DNA from: Dendrophyllia cribrosa
Taxonomy: Eukaryota > Cnidaria > Anthozoa > Scleractinia > Dendrophylliidae
DNA length: 64,000 nt
Direction: 5' to 3'
NCBI GenBank assembly: GCA_024195265.1
Contig: JAJLRJ010000005.1
Coordinates: 42,297,280 to 42,361,279, forward strand
The position numbers were made by a program, and so were the translations under genes. Within the stretch, counting starts at the first letter, position 1. Each line of letters starts with the position of its first letter. Under the pieces are notes generated by a model that saw only the letters and a program-made list of their open reading frames with translations, ran no database searches and was not told the origin of the DNA. Below, piece after piece: positions 1 through 12,039 of this stretch.

Positions 1-231
1 TCAAAGTACTTGTCTGAGTTTAGGAGTCAAGGTTGGTTGTAGTGGGTGCTCTCAGAGATTCACCCGCACACCATTTTTTCTTCTATAAAGGAATCACTTA
101 ATATCAGTTAAAACTTACCGATACAAGAAACTGAAGATTCTGCACATATGACACTTCAGTATCCAGAAGGTTTTTCAACACATGAGCCCTGAGATCCTAA
201 GCAAAACACAAAGTATCAATACATACATTCA

Positions 232-500
232 ACCTACTGTAGTATATGGCCTAACTCGTCATGAGTCTCTTGTAGCTCAGTGGTTAGAGCATCCGACCGG
301 TGTATGAACCTAGTATATGGCCTTAACTTCACTATGAGTCTCTTGTAGCTCAGTGGTTAGAGTATCCGACCAGTGTGTGAACCTAGTATGTGACCTTGCT
401 CTCCACGAGTCTCTTGTAGCTCAGTGGTCAGAGCATCCGACTGGTGTGCGGAAGGCCATACGTTGGAATCCTGTCAGGGACGCAGATTTTTTCTTTGTCC
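232..500 (+). mobile_element. tRNA-derived SINE with triplicated 5' part
   Basis: Three direct repeats of about 75 bases each carry a tRNA A-box-like motif (TAGCTCAGTGGTTAGAGCAT) at roughly 273, 348 and 417. Only the third copy continues into a B-box-like segment (TTGGAATCC near 463) and the T-rich tail TTTTTTCTTTGTCCCA. This is the layout of a tRNA-headed SINE whose promoter half was tandemly duplicated. It is not a tRNA gene, because no acceptor stem closes and the third copy runs into an unrelated tail. The A box is strong and the B box is weaker, so current Pol III activity is uncertain. Confidence 0.75.
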
Positions 501-599
501 CATGCCCAAGACATGATGAACATCACATCTTTTTCAAACATTTACTATGTTTAAGTTGTATGGTGCGACAAAAATGCTGTCCAATAGCCCAGGGCTAGT

Positions 600-1125
600 G
601 GAGCGACCTGTCGGGCTAGTGTATTTTCATTGCAGTTTGCCAAATGGGCTGAAGCATTGAAAGAGCGAATGTTAGGAACATTTTAAAAATGTACGAAAAT
701 ATCAAAGGTGACCAATAGGTCGATTATCACCTTTGTTATTCTTTGTTATTCGTAAATTATATACTTGGAAAGCAACAACGATACTTTAAAAAATTGCCTC
801 CTGTCGACGAGTTCTAAATTTTTGGTCGTCAATACTCAATTTTCAGTCACACTGGTTACCAATTGGTCACAATTGCATACCCTGAATAAATTGTTATTTA
901 CTTTCGTCAGAGCTCTGGGCTAGTAAGCTTAAGTAGCTGATTTCATCAGTTTCATATCTCACCCTGAGTTGTTATTATTATTTATATTTTTTTTTGGCGC
1001 CAAATCTGTTTCATGATTCTGGAACAATAAAACCCCATTAAAGTTGCTAGGAAACCAAATGTGGCACCCCCTTTAAAATAACAGCCTTTCTTGAATGATC
1101 AAAAGAAAATAAATGCCTTTGATGT
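600..1125. other. Intergenic, nothing recognised
   Basis: AT-rich sequence with no long ORF, tandem repeat or inverted repeat that I can see. Confidence 0.5.
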
Positions 1126-1126
1126 T

Positions 1127-1331
1127 TAACCCTTTCACTCACAGAGTCAATTATGTTGACATGTAGTGTAGTTCTAACTTTTGAGTCTGTGGACAAAATC
1201 CTATATTGTGACCATTCAAATAAAACCTTTTTGGCATTACTTTTGTATGGTACTGTTTGTTTTCCAATATTTTACAAAATTCAATTTGGGATTTTTCTTG
1301 AATTTTGATGTTTGGCTTTCTTGGGAGTTAC
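1127..1331 (-). mobile_element. TTAA-106 family element, single copy
   Basis: About 205 bases that match, in reverse orientation, the elements at 20.4, 21.4, 23.3, 51.6 and 62.7 kb. One end reads TTAACCCTTTCACTC. The other reads CTTGGGAGTTAC, a one-base decay of TTAA. The core contains the reverse complement of TTTGAATGGTCACA, the hallmark of the 106 bp arrays elsewhere in the window. TTAA at the termini suggests a piggyBac-type non-autonomous element, which is an inference. No transposase is present. Confidence 0.65.
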
Positions 1332-1914
1332 AGTAAAGGGCAAAGAGCAATTTGGCTACGGTGTGTATATTTAGACTGTTAGGATGCACAGTCAAGTAAA
1401 TGCCAGAAGTGTTTATTTCAAACTACATTGTACAATTAATAGCTACATGTACCATTGATACAAAGAAGGCATTTATAATCATGTTGCATGGGGCATCTAT
1501 TTTTCTTGTGTTTAATTTTAGAATTGGAAAAGCGATTTTCATCTATGTGTAACGGACAGTTTTAAGAAGAATGGTTTAACAAATCCAAACCTTAACTGTC
1601 TCCAGAATTTAGAACAAAAAGCAGTTAATTAATGTAGTATACCAAATTCTGTGGGTTTATTCACTTCAATATGAAGTACAAAAATTTCAGTAACTTCTTG
1701 AATCATAAATCCCCATCATTCTAGAATGTTTATGGAATACCTGGGGCATTTTTTCTGGGGGCATAAATGGGGGCATTAATTCAGGAGGTGCTTAATGAGA
1801 GGGGCATTTAATCTAATCATCTCTTTGTACCTGACTCAACTTTTTTTCTTTCTTTCTTTCTTTGTTTGAAATACCTCCTGCACCCCAGTGATAGCTTATT
1901 CCAGTTCTAAATAT
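1332..1914. other. Intergenic, nothing recognised
   Basis: AT-rich sequence without gene-like features. A short (TTTC)n run lies near 1845-1862. Confidence 0.5.
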
Positions 1915-2075
1915 ACCTAATTCAAAAAAGGTTGCTTTGGTCATTGGTAATTGGGCATTGGGAAGCTATTGTTTGGCGGTCACTCAAGCGAAGCATTGCA
2001 TTGTGTTCCGTATGTCAAGTGCCAATTCCCAATTACCAATGACCAACTGCCAAAGCAACCTTTATTGAATTAGGT
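1915..2075. mobile_element. MITE with 26 bp terminal inverted repeats
   Basis: The ends ACCTAATTCAA...GGTTGCTTTGG and their reverse complement match over 26 bases with one mismatch. Subterminal parts (CATTGGTAATTGGG) also pair. The element is 161 bp and non-coding. The superfamily is not assignable from the ends alone. Confidence 0.7.
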
Positions 2076-4205
2076 GTATGTAAAACCGTTTTGTTTTTCT
2101 GGTGGTTCATGTATATCATTGCCTTTAGTTATCAGCTTGACCTTGGATGTGGCATGACAAATTCTACCTTTTGATTGGTTCCTAAAAAATATTTTCTATG
2201 AATTTCACTGGTCTAATGCACTATTGATAGACAAATGATTATCTGTAAGAAACAGATAATTTTTCGTTCGAAAGCAAAGGTGTTGTGAGCTGTTGAAAAT
2301 CCAGTCAAACTTAACATTATACATTGTGCTCTGGTCAAGGTTTGGTTTTGCAAATGTAAAGAGTTTATGCATGAGTGCACGAAAACATTCAAATCTTATA
2401 CATTTGTGTTGAAATTGTAGTAAATATTTGCATAGATGTAATTAAAGAGGTTATGGCAAATGACAAACAATCTTTGGAAAATATCTTTAGATCAATCTCC
2501 CAAACAAAAGTACTGTACTTCACTTGCCATAAACAATAACAAACAGTCTAGTCGACTATGAAGCTCAGTAACGGATCAGATTTTCATGAAAACAGCATCT
2601 TGTTAACAATATTAAATGTTTACCCAGAACAAAGAAACTAACCACAGACGGAAATGTTATGAAATCAATGTCAATATCATCAATCAAATAAATGCGATAT
2701 TTTTGGTGATTTGGCAGCATGGGCATTCCATGACAAACAGGCCAGCTTATCATAATCAGCCATCACTAAAACCCAAATAGACTAAACCCACCCAACACTT
2801 AAAATCCATTTAGTTCAATCTCTTTCCACAGCCAATGATATTTTAATTTGACCTATTAACTGGTTAATTGAAGTGTGCAAGGAAAATTGCACTTCTAAAT
2901 TTAGTTAATCTATGCTTTTGAAGCCTCATTTCCCTTTGGGGTTTTTATTGACTGTTTGTTATATGCTTGGGTGCCTCCCGTTGATCTTTACCCCCTGGCT
3001 TGCATTGAAAAGAGCTGTACAAAGCAGTCAAATTTCAATGTTATCAAGCAAGCTAAAGTCATGAAATAGTTAAAATTCTAGGTGTCAACATACACAACTA
3101 TGTGCTTATTGTTGTTTTTAATCCTCATTGATGCAATTTTTTTCACAGAAAATTCCAGTTTGGATTAAGAACACACATTACATTAATTTTTACTTCCAAA
3201 TCAATTGAACTATTTTGGATTAAAATGTCATCAACAAATTATTTCAATACAGCAATCTAATCTTATCAGCACAGATGACAAAATATTTTAATCCACTCTG
3301 TCAAAAATTGTTAGGTTAAGCTGCTTCCTTGGGTTTTGCTCTCTAATCAGCTTTTGGTACAAGTGAATCTTCTTAACAGTTTTATAAGAAAAGCATAAAA
3401 TATGGTTAAATATCAAACACAGTAAATGCATGGAAAACCATGTTAAACCAATGGGCTGTATTTTGGAGATAATTATTCCATTAAACTTTAGTTAAATAAG
3501 AAGATATTGACTTAATATGTATCTCTGAGGAAATAGTCCAGTTTCGAGTTAATTTATAACCAAGACTGCTGAATAAAAAGACTAAAGCTGAATTTTTGCA
3601 GGGTTATAGTCTTGGTCTGAAGTAAATATTCACAAATACCAGCAAGAAGATGAACTTTTGACATCTTCGTGTATTGTTTAATCATATGCTTCTCCAATCA
3701 GCGTTTTCCTGCTGGTTTTTGTGAATATTATTGTTACTTCACATTGCGACTAACCCTGAAACATACAGAATATACAGTACTTCACTGCGGTGTTTGCATT
3801 CAGCCATAATTTTAAACTAAAAAAAAAATGGATTATAGGATTCTTAACTGTACTGATTTCTTACAGAAAGATGTCTGTGAGTGTACAGTTGTAAGTTAAC
3901 CACAGTTGCCATGGCAACAGTGGAAACATAAACTAACAACTGGTACATAGAAATATTACATAGGGTGAACTAAACCCTCTGAGTAAAAACAAACAGAGCA
4001 AGTCTATGTTAAAGGGGCACACTCGAAATAACATACCAAAATTTGATTACCCCAGCATCAAGTAAGCATGTATTCTTTTCTTAAAATTTAAGTGAAAACA
4101 AAAATTGATGCTTTTACCATGTATCTTAAACATTTTTGTGTGTGACAGAAAAAAAAACACCCGAAATAACAGGTCAATAAGAAATGTACAGTATGTAATA
4201 CTTAC
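2076..4205. other. Probable intron or 3' flank of the minus-strand gene
   Basis: Lies directly downstream of the donor at the end of exon 4206-5437. No exon could be placed here with confidence. A minus-strand ORF at 2565-2753 has no convincing splice frame with the upstream exon. The rest is AT-rich non-coding sequence. Confidence 0.4.
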
Positions 4206-5437
4206 ATGTTTTGATTTCTGAATCTTTCCAGTTTCTTTAGATAGTGATTGCTTTCTCTTCTCCTCTTTTGTTACCCCTCCTGCCGGTGGCGATGTGCAAC
4301 TCCCTTCCAATGATGAGCTTCGCTTTGCTTTCTCGACTTTTGGTTTTTCTGGCAACTGAACTGAAGGTTCCGCATGTGGCATTTCAATAATTGTTTCCAT
4401 TGCCGCAAGTTTGTTGAGTTTAACTTGAGCCTTTTCTACAGCAAAGGAGTTAGCTATTCTTTGAGTCCTTGGCGATGATAATGTGGTCGGAGTTGGGGCA
4501 GATTTTGCTCTTTGCACTGGTTTTGTGTGTCGCTCAGGTTTGTCCAGCTCATAACATCCATCATCCGGGCTCAATTCAGCTAGTGAATTGTCCTTGTATT
4601 CGTCATTATCCTCCTCATCGTCATAATCCTTTACCCCATGGGTTTTAAGACCGGGCTCTATGTGGTTCCCACCATTTACTCTCTTGGCCAACTGTTCAGA
4701 TTCCTCTTTCAGTTTTTCTCCTGTTAGATTAGGCTCACTATTGCTGTTGCGGTGAACCTGCAACTCTGCAACTGTGTTTTCAAACTGAATGCCGTGAATA
4801 GGGTCACTACGGGACCGCCACGCATCATCTGCAGATTTATTATTAGCTGATGCATCCATGTCCAAAAGATCATATCCAACATTTAGATCCCCAGTACTGA
4901 TTTGTTCCGAGTGGGTTTCACTAAAACCACTTGTCGTCATTGACAGTGCATCAAAACTAATTTGACTAGGACTTGGCGAAGGTACACAGCCAGGCGGAGG
5001 GCTGCAGCTCTCCAAACTCTTATCATCTGGAAATGAAAACTCTTTGCCATGTTCAATATCAATGCCACTATATGGAATAACGTTGAGGTGGCGTGGAACC
5101 TGGTCTAAACTAAGATCACTGATGGTTTCTGCCTTGCGTAACGATGGTGATGGAGGACTTTCCTCCACTTTAGATACCTCTTCATTTTTCTTAGCTTCAT
5201 CTTGGTAAAGTTCTGTTCTTATCAGTGGTAGAGAAGCTCTCTTCTGCAATTTTCTCCTGGTTGGTAACTTTTGGTTGATATCCTCATTAGTACTGCTTTT
5301 AGTATCAAACAAAGAATCAGCTTGTACATCCTCTGTTTGATTGTCCTCGGCATCTGAAGCTGCCCTTGGTGTGCTGTCCTCTTCACTATCATGAGCGATG
5401 ATGGTGTCTCTGTCTCTGTTTGCGCCATCAAACATTC
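4206..5437 (-). CDS. Internal coding exon of a large disordered protein
   Basis: An uninterrupted minus-strand frame of about 410 codons ends at a canonical donor (CAT|GTAAGT, phase 0). It begins after the probable acceptor ATTTCAG at 5438, with an alternative acceptor nine bases upstream. A pyrimidine-rich tract precedes the acceptor. The product is rich in Ser, Glu, Asp, Lys and Pro, with an acidic run (DDEEDNDEYKDN) and basic phosphosite-like clusters (KAKRSSSLEG). No folded domain, signal peptide or membrane segment is visible. It almost certainly belongs to the same gene as 7328-9838: same strand, same composition, and no promoter between them. However, the acceptor is phase 1 while the donor at 7328 is phase 0. 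A small exon is therefore missing from my model, or another donor is used. I do not recognise the family. Confidence 0.7.
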
Positions 5438-7327
5438 CTGAAATGTCTGTTGAGCATCCATTAAAATAATGACGAGAAAATAATGAGTTGAAACACATTG
5501 AAAGCTGAAGTGAACTTTAACTTTTATCTACTTCTTTACCTTTTACATGTATCTATTATTAGTGCTAGAGTATCACTTTTCTATTAATATTTCCATTCAG
5601 GAAAATTAAAAAAAGATGCCCCCAGAAACATGCTTTACATTTTAAACAGGTTTCATTTTAAATGGTAACACAACAATTTAGGTTGGAGTGAATCCCTGAA
5701 AAATTATTGTAAAAATAAATGCACTTTTGCAAGAAATTTTCCAAGGAGTGAACTTTTATGAGATGACTGGAATCCCTACTACAATGTAGCTACATTGTAT
5801 GAGCATAATTAAACACATCATGTTTGACTCTTGGTAAAAAAAGGGTGTTAAAAGAAAACAAGGCATCTGGTAGACAATCCAACTCTATAATGGCTATATG
5901 GAAATATTAAAACAATGTACTCTAAAAAAAATAGAATATTTGAGTCGGAGATCTAGAGTTGTAGTTGAGAATTATTAAAAAGTACTAACTTGAAATTAAA
6001 GCCACAGCTTTTCTGGTTACATCATATAAATGCAATTTATACAAACCAACCAGACAACAACACTTAATGTTTAATGCAAATCAATTTATAAGTCGTTAAT
6101 TTAGGCTTATCTCGGAATGCATTGGTAAAATCTGAGCTGACCTTAGTTCAATGTACATGTGTCAATTATAACTGAATTAGGAACATATTTTTTTTTTGCC
6201 AAAATGTAATTAAAAGGAAGTTAAAAATCAGAAAAGCAAATTCTACACTTTGCATAAATAGATTTATAAGTTAGGCATGTAAATCAAGAAAATTTAAATA
6301 ATCTATGATGTTTTGAAGGGAAATAACGGAAGCTGCTAAGACAAAAGCTCATTAATGGAGTTAAACATAGCTTGTTGTTTTAAAATGGTACAATAAGTCA
6401 ATAGGAATTGGCCAAATGGCTGAAGCACTTAGTGAGGTATTTGGATAGTGGGGTTTTGTTTGCATACTCAGTAGATTTCACACAAACAACTTCCTCTTTT
6501 GCTAAAATAACACCAATTTTATTTACATAAAAGCCCAACTGGTATTAGATAAAGAACAGAAGTAAGAAACCAGGCTCTTTAATTAAAGAGCCCTTTTTCT
6601 CACTTCAGTTGTTTATCATATTCCTCGTGTTAATTTGTAGTAATTTGAGCTCTGTGGACAAAACATATTGATCCAAGTCTTTCTATGCGTCTACATAGGG
6701 TAGCTTCAGAAGACAAGTTGGACTTGGCGCAGTGCCGTAATTTTCCCTATGAAATGGCATAGAGGAAACCCTTTCAGTAAAAAAAAAATGGAAAGAAGTC
6801 TTTGAGAGGTACAAATGTAACTGGGGCGTGTGTCTGGTGGGGGGGGCACTTTTCAACCCTCATTAAATTGTAAAATTTAGGTGCATTTTCTATGAAGTTC
6901 TCCCAAACTGGGCCTTCACAGGACACCCAGCTTCCCTGCTGGCCAGGAATAACACCAAAATAGACCAATTCCGATATATTAAAATTCATACTTGGCTCCG
7001 AGGCTTAGAGGAATAAAACAAAAGAAATAAATTATTCATACCTGAACCTCGATGTGATTTCTTTTGTTTTATTCCCCTAAGCCTCGGAGCCAAGTATGAA
7101 TTTTAATATATCGGAATTGGTCTATTCGATAAAGTGTACTTCTGACAACAGCACTACCAACATACTGGTACTGCTGCTTTGGAATGATTTAACTGAAATA
7201 ACTGGCAATCAATCACAAGTGTGGAAGTTTGTTGTTGATCCTAAACAACACACAACATTTGCCTTCTTTCGCCCTTGTAGGAGGGGAAATAAAAGCTAGA
7301 AAAAATATATATATATATTTAACTTAC
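5438..7327 (-). other. Intron of the minus-strand gene
   Basis: Lies between the two large coding exons. It is AT-rich and holds a foldback element at 6959-7126 and a perfect 20-base palindrome (GGCTCTTTAATTAAAGAGCC) at 6573-6592. The frame mismatch between the flanking exons implies that a short exon of length 3n+1 may be hidden here. Confidence 0.55.
6959..7126. mobile_element. Foldback element inside the intron
   Basis: Two 70-base arms (6959-7028 and 7057-7126) are reverse complements with about one mismatch, separated by a 28-base loop. The arms read outward from AATAGACCAATTCC. Transcribed as part of the gene's intron, it would form a very stable hairpin. The near-perfect arms suggest recent insertion or ongoing gene conversion. 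Confidence 0.8.
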
Positions 7328-9838
7328 GGTACCTTTGGTGAAAGAAACATCACTCTCCTCAAGCAAATCTTTCGGTGCTTCAAAATTTTCCAGTTCTTTC
7401 ATATTTATTGTCTTATCTATCGCTTCACCACCTAGAATTGTTGGTATTTTAGGACGAGTTATTCTCTTTGTCCTTTTTTTAACTGGTTCCCTTGCCTCTC
7501 CATTCTCATCGTCAAAACTAATCAAATCTCCCTCTGCTACCGGCGATGCCAGTGTCCTTAACATCTCATGAGAGTCCAAGGGATCAAACTCTTTCAACAC
7601 CTTTTTTGTGTCATTAGTTGCTTCCGACGTGTACCTCCTTGATGGAAGATCTTCTGCAAATGCTGTTGAAAACGTTGGAGAAAAGTCAGAACTGGAAGTA
7701 ATGTCCAGTGTCTGATCTGGCATTAAATCTGCCGAATGAACAGGTAGGTCTGCTGAGTTTATCTGAGCTCTAACATAGGATAATCTCCGAAGTGTCGAAA
7801 TGGAGGTGTTATCATCCAAACAGGGAGGCGAACTCCTGAGCTCTTGAGAGCTCTTAGCTGAAGAACTCCTAGTCACATGTGATTTTTTGGAAAATTTTTC
7901 CAGATTTTCATTTTCATAGCTATCATCCTGCAGAATGTCTACAAACTCATCTGTTTCCTGGACAATAGACAGGGGTCGCATTCCAGTTCTTGCCACAGGT
8001 CGTAATAAATCGTTTGCGGTTGTCGAAGTACCCTTGTCAGGCCTGCCATCGGCAACAAACGAAACAGGTGCTACAATGGGTGGGTCAGGTTCATGGTCAT
8101 TTGTTCTTTTGTTTGGTTTTACTGGAACAAATGCACTTCTCGAAGAGAGTAACCCACTGGCATCCGGCAAACTGTGATGCAATCTGGGTTCTCTGGTCTC
8201 AACAGGCTCAGGAACAGGTGGGGCAGAGTTGCACCTTGTCCCCTGTTCCCGTCCAACCGCAGTGTCAAACATTGTACTCTCATGCCCTTTATCGGGGGTA
8301 TGATTACATTCGCTGTCGCTGAAAAGCGAATCTTTACTTGTTTTCCGCACAAAGGCCTTCGATCGGAGACTAAATGGGCTTTTTGACAGCGAGGGCGACT
8401 CTGACCCCTGTCTTGCTGAGGAGGGTTTGGGTATTTCTTGAGGGGCAGTTCCACTCCTGCCCTTGATTTTAAAGGGCTCCCTCTCTTCCGTAGACCTCCG
8501 CCTTTGTGGCAGGTTTTCTTTGTTGTTCAGTTGACTATCAGCAAACGAGGTGAAGGATCGTATTTGGATTTTTTTCACTTTAGACACACGTGTGCCTTTG
8601 GGGGAGATCAAGGGAGATTGATTCAATGATGCAGCATCAGATGATATTCCTACTCCTTCCAGAGAACTCACAGAAGTCAAACTACTTGACCTGAGTTTGT
8701 TACTCCGGTGCTCCTTGTAGCTTACAAGAGAAGCTAGAGCAGCCGATTCCTCAGACGTAAACTGCGTCCTTCGTTTTCCATACGAGTGCGCGTTATCCGA
8801 CGCGGAGAATTCACTAACGCTCTGATTTTCCGATTCACTGGTGTTGTCCTCCCCATACATACTTGAACCAATCGACTTATTGGACGGCTTTCGCCTAATG
8901 CGCCGTCTGCGCTTGTGAGACGAATCAGAAGAGCTAAAACTTTCCGATTCCGTCGACGAGCCTTGACTATCCGTGGGAGATTCCGAATATGACGAAGTCG
9001 ATGTCGATCTTCGCGAAACATTTTGTCGGTTAGGTCCCGAAAATTTTACATCATTGTAAACAATGTTGACGCCATCTTTACTGCGTCTTCCACGCGTTCG
9101 TGTATAATGGAATTCGCTAGTCGCAGATCTGTTACGTTCGTCTCGAAGCCGATAGTTATTTTCTTGAGACACATTCCATTGCATTTCTGTTTCTGCTTGG
9201 CCCTTCACCCGCAATCCTTTGGCGTGTCTGTTCGCTGGGGATTTGTGGAAAACCAAATCGGTGGTGTTATTCGAGTCCCGTGGTAGAGATTTTAGGTCGG
9301 ATGAAAGGCTCGTGGGATAAGCAACATTTTGTCCATACTTAGAGACTGAAGGGGGCGGAAATGCTGCCCGGCCGGCTCGGTCACCGCGCTGAGGACCCAA
9401 CTGTTCACTTGCTGGTATCCCTGGAATGTTATCCATAAACTTCGGTCTTTCAGAGTCACTCATATGCATGCTAGCGTAAAGATTCGAAGGGGCTTTAGTA
9501 GAAAAATCTTGAGTGTTTCTAGAGGCCAAGTGATTCGATGCGGAGATATACTCCAGTGATTGTGGTGAGCTATGACCGCTTTCAGCCGGAGCGGCGTGTG
9601 CACGAGCCTTGGAACTTTTTAATAATTGAGCCTTTTCACTCATCTTCCCGTGCGCTTTTTTGTGCGAATTGCTCACTTCCGTTGGTTCCACATCATTAGT
9701 CCCACTTCGAGATCTGTGAGTCCCTCGCCCCTCTCTGTTGCCTTCGTGTCGTCCTTCGCTGCGCGAACGCGGCTGTGTTGCGTTTCGTGCAAGCGATCTC
9801 CCTGTTTCGGCGTCAAATTGAGTTGTGTGCGCGGACAT
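7328..9838 (-). CDS. First coding exon, large Ser/Arg-rich disordered protein
   Basis: An open frame of 837 codons starts at an ATG with A at -3. An in-frame TAG lies nine bases upstream, so this is the first possible start in this exon. It ends at a strong donor (ACC|GTAAGT, phase 0). Residues 1-50 are Arg/Gly/Ser-rich. Residues about 276-307 are a Ser/Thr run, followed by KRRRRIRRK at 309-317, which resembles a nuclear localisation or other basic patch. Near the end are FDPL (751-754), LISFD (773-777), which fits the clathrin-box pattern L-hydrophobic-x-hydrophobic-acidic, and KKRTKR (787-792). These short motifs are common by chance in disordered proteins and do not prove a function. There are no membrane segments and no recognised domain. 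The exon length with no stop, and a clear composition shift at both ends, make coding status very likely. The encoded family is unknown to me. Confidence 0.88.
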
Positions 9839-10560
9839 AATCGTCTAGTGTTTATAGCAATTCAATTCCAGTCTGAAATGTTCCTGGTCTTCCGTAGAAT
9901 TCGTAAAAACCTCATACAAATCCGAGAGAAAGCTACAATGTTTATCACTAACAATTCTGCGGCTCCGTTCTCGCTGATTGAACGAGCAATGCTCAAGATT
10001 CCTCCACATTACACTTCCTTCCTTCGCATATTTACTGTAAATCAAACAGTTCTGATATTCGCTTTGGTGATTCACTTTGGTGAGCTTAACTTTGAGGCTC
10101 GAATCTGGCTTGTGTCATGTAAATCGGCCTCGTAAACGTCAGGAACCTTCGGAGAAAAACAAAAAAAAAATTATCCGTCACAGTGTTTTATAGGCAAAAG
10201 GCACTCACGCATACACAAATTTACCCATCATAGTGAGTGAAGTTATCTCCGCTAAAATTAGCCACAGGGTAGAAATTTGACACTCGCCCCGCGCGCGCTT
10301 TGATTGACAAGCAAGAACGCAGGGATCCGATCACTGTAGATTCGGAATTCTGCTGAATGCAACCTAAAAACGTAACAAATGAGCAGATTTGCCGAGCTAA
10401 TGCTGCAAGTTTAATTACGCGCGGACAAATCATGAACGCAAAAAAACGGACCGGAAATGCACGCCTAAAAGGCTTCCGAAAATTTCAGCCAGCTAAGCTA
10501 GCGAATCGGCGCCCGTTGGCAAACAAGTGGGAAGAATATTTCATCCGACTAAACAATATT
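9839..10560 (-). promoter_or_regulatory. 5' UTR and promoter-proximal CpG-rich flank
   Basis: This stretch upstream of the start codon is richer in CG dinucleotides (for example CCGCGCGCGC near 10290) than the intergenic DNA around it. That fits the promoter region of the minus-strand gene. Small ORFs on both strands look incidental. No TATA box position could be fixed, and the transcription start is not determinable from sequence alone. Confidence 0.4.
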
Positions 10561-12039
10561 ATGACTGCAGTGTTTTAGAAGGTCACTTGTAGCATAAAGA
10601 GGGGTGTCAACTCTATTCTTCTCGCAAAACAAAGGCATTTTGTTTCTATTGGATCTCACTTAAAAGGTACAGTATTGTTTTCGCCAAGCCAATCATGGTT
10701 ATGCCTAGGCCGTAATGAAGGATAGCTCTGAGAAAAAGTGAATTCTCGTTACACCACAATTAAACGTATACGTTGTATTATAGGTTAATTAAAGAGCCAT
10801 TCTTTGTCTTGATTGGTTCGTTGTATCAAAGCTGAGCTAATTAGGCCCATATTATTTATCAATCACGATTCACTGAAAAGTTTCCAGTGGCCGGAAATTC
10901 TTCGCGGTTCTCTTCGCTGGCTCGTTTTAACTAAGTGGCTTAGGCTAGATTTGTCTTGGGAGCAAAAATGTTCCAAATGCAAAATGAAAACAACCATAAG
11001 CCTCCTATACTTTGGGGACGTCTAAGAAAATTTTAGCACGTTTTTAACACATTAAAAACACAACACCAGGGGGAAATGTGGAAAAACACACCTGCTAACT
11101 AGTTAAATCATTTTTTTTTTCATGAGTATGTGTTTAACAAAAATATAGGTTAAGTAAAAAGCGGTTATTGGTTAAGTACACTCTTCCGAGGGCTTCAGTG
11201 GTTATTACACTGAAACAAATTAAGTGTCATAAAAAACGTTGTTTACAGGGCCAAGTTCTTCAGCTCTTTATACTCGCAACTCGACAAAGTATGAACAACA
11301 AGATTCGACATAAAAAAATCTACAAATCCGGGCAGACATATTCAAATCCTGGAAATTTAGTTTTACACGCCGGTCTGAGCTTGAAGACCTGTGAAGTCAA
11401 GCGAAACATGTGGTTAAATATTAATTGTGGAGTTATCGAGGTGCTCAGCTCACATTTCAGTATTGGTCACATTGTCAACTGGCGTAAATATAAATAATGT
11501 TGCACAGCGAGCCAAAGAATCAACTCAGCGCGGGTATTTGTAGCGTGACTGTACGTTTACCAAATCACATGATATTTCCTCACTCGGGCTGATACCAAGT
11601 ATTTGTTTTCTAATGTTTGTTTTTCTTTAAACTTCCACCCTGTGGTTTCACTTTGTTAATTAATTTATTAACGAGAGGCCGAATAATTAAACCCAGTATG
11701 ACTGTATGATATGACGTGCATGCCACGTTGGACCGAACCGTGACTTTAGCGCGCGAGCGCTGCCAGCACAACAGCGAGCTATTGAAAACGGAAACATTTC
11801 AAACACACTGACTGGCATAATTGAGATGTCTGTCTTCTCGCGTGAAGCGCGCGTGTCTGCGTGGAACACGCGAGGATTTCACCCATCACACGCATATATA
11901 TCAACGGCATGGTTTTCTTTTTTTTCAACACAGCAAGTAGATTGATAGATGAGTAAAAATTGTGGTCAGGAGAGATAGCAGGGATTTTGACTATTGTCGA
12001 GGTACAGCTGATCTGTGGTGATGTAATATCTGCGTGAAC
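10561..12039. other. Intergenic, nothing recognised
   Basis: No ORF above about 110 codons, no splice-flanked exon and no repeat that I can tie to another place in the window. Confidence 0.45.

Noticed and set aside
353..500. Functional tRNA gene
   Set aside because: A and B boxes are present, but acceptor-stem pairing, anticodon arm and terminator are not in place. The sequence continues into a SINE-type tail.
2565..2753. Further exon of the minus-strand gene (peptide GMPMLPNHQKYRIYLIDDID)
   Set aside because: The peptide looks plausible, but no acceptor in this frame joins the phase 0 donor at 4206. The nearest good acceptor gives an immediate stop in the joined frame.
7096..7435. Plus-strand ORFs opposite the first coding exon and across the foldback
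   Set aside because: They start in the inverted repeat and mirror the minus-strand peptide MNFNISELVY. They are by-products of the palindrome.
8119..9286. Alternative-frame ORFs over the first coding exon
   Set aside because: They are shadows of the 837-codon frame, shorter and of less protein-like composition.
10357..10578. Small lysine-rich plus-strand protein
   Set aside because: It lies in the CpG-rich promoter flank, with no splice sites or recognisable family. Probably chance.
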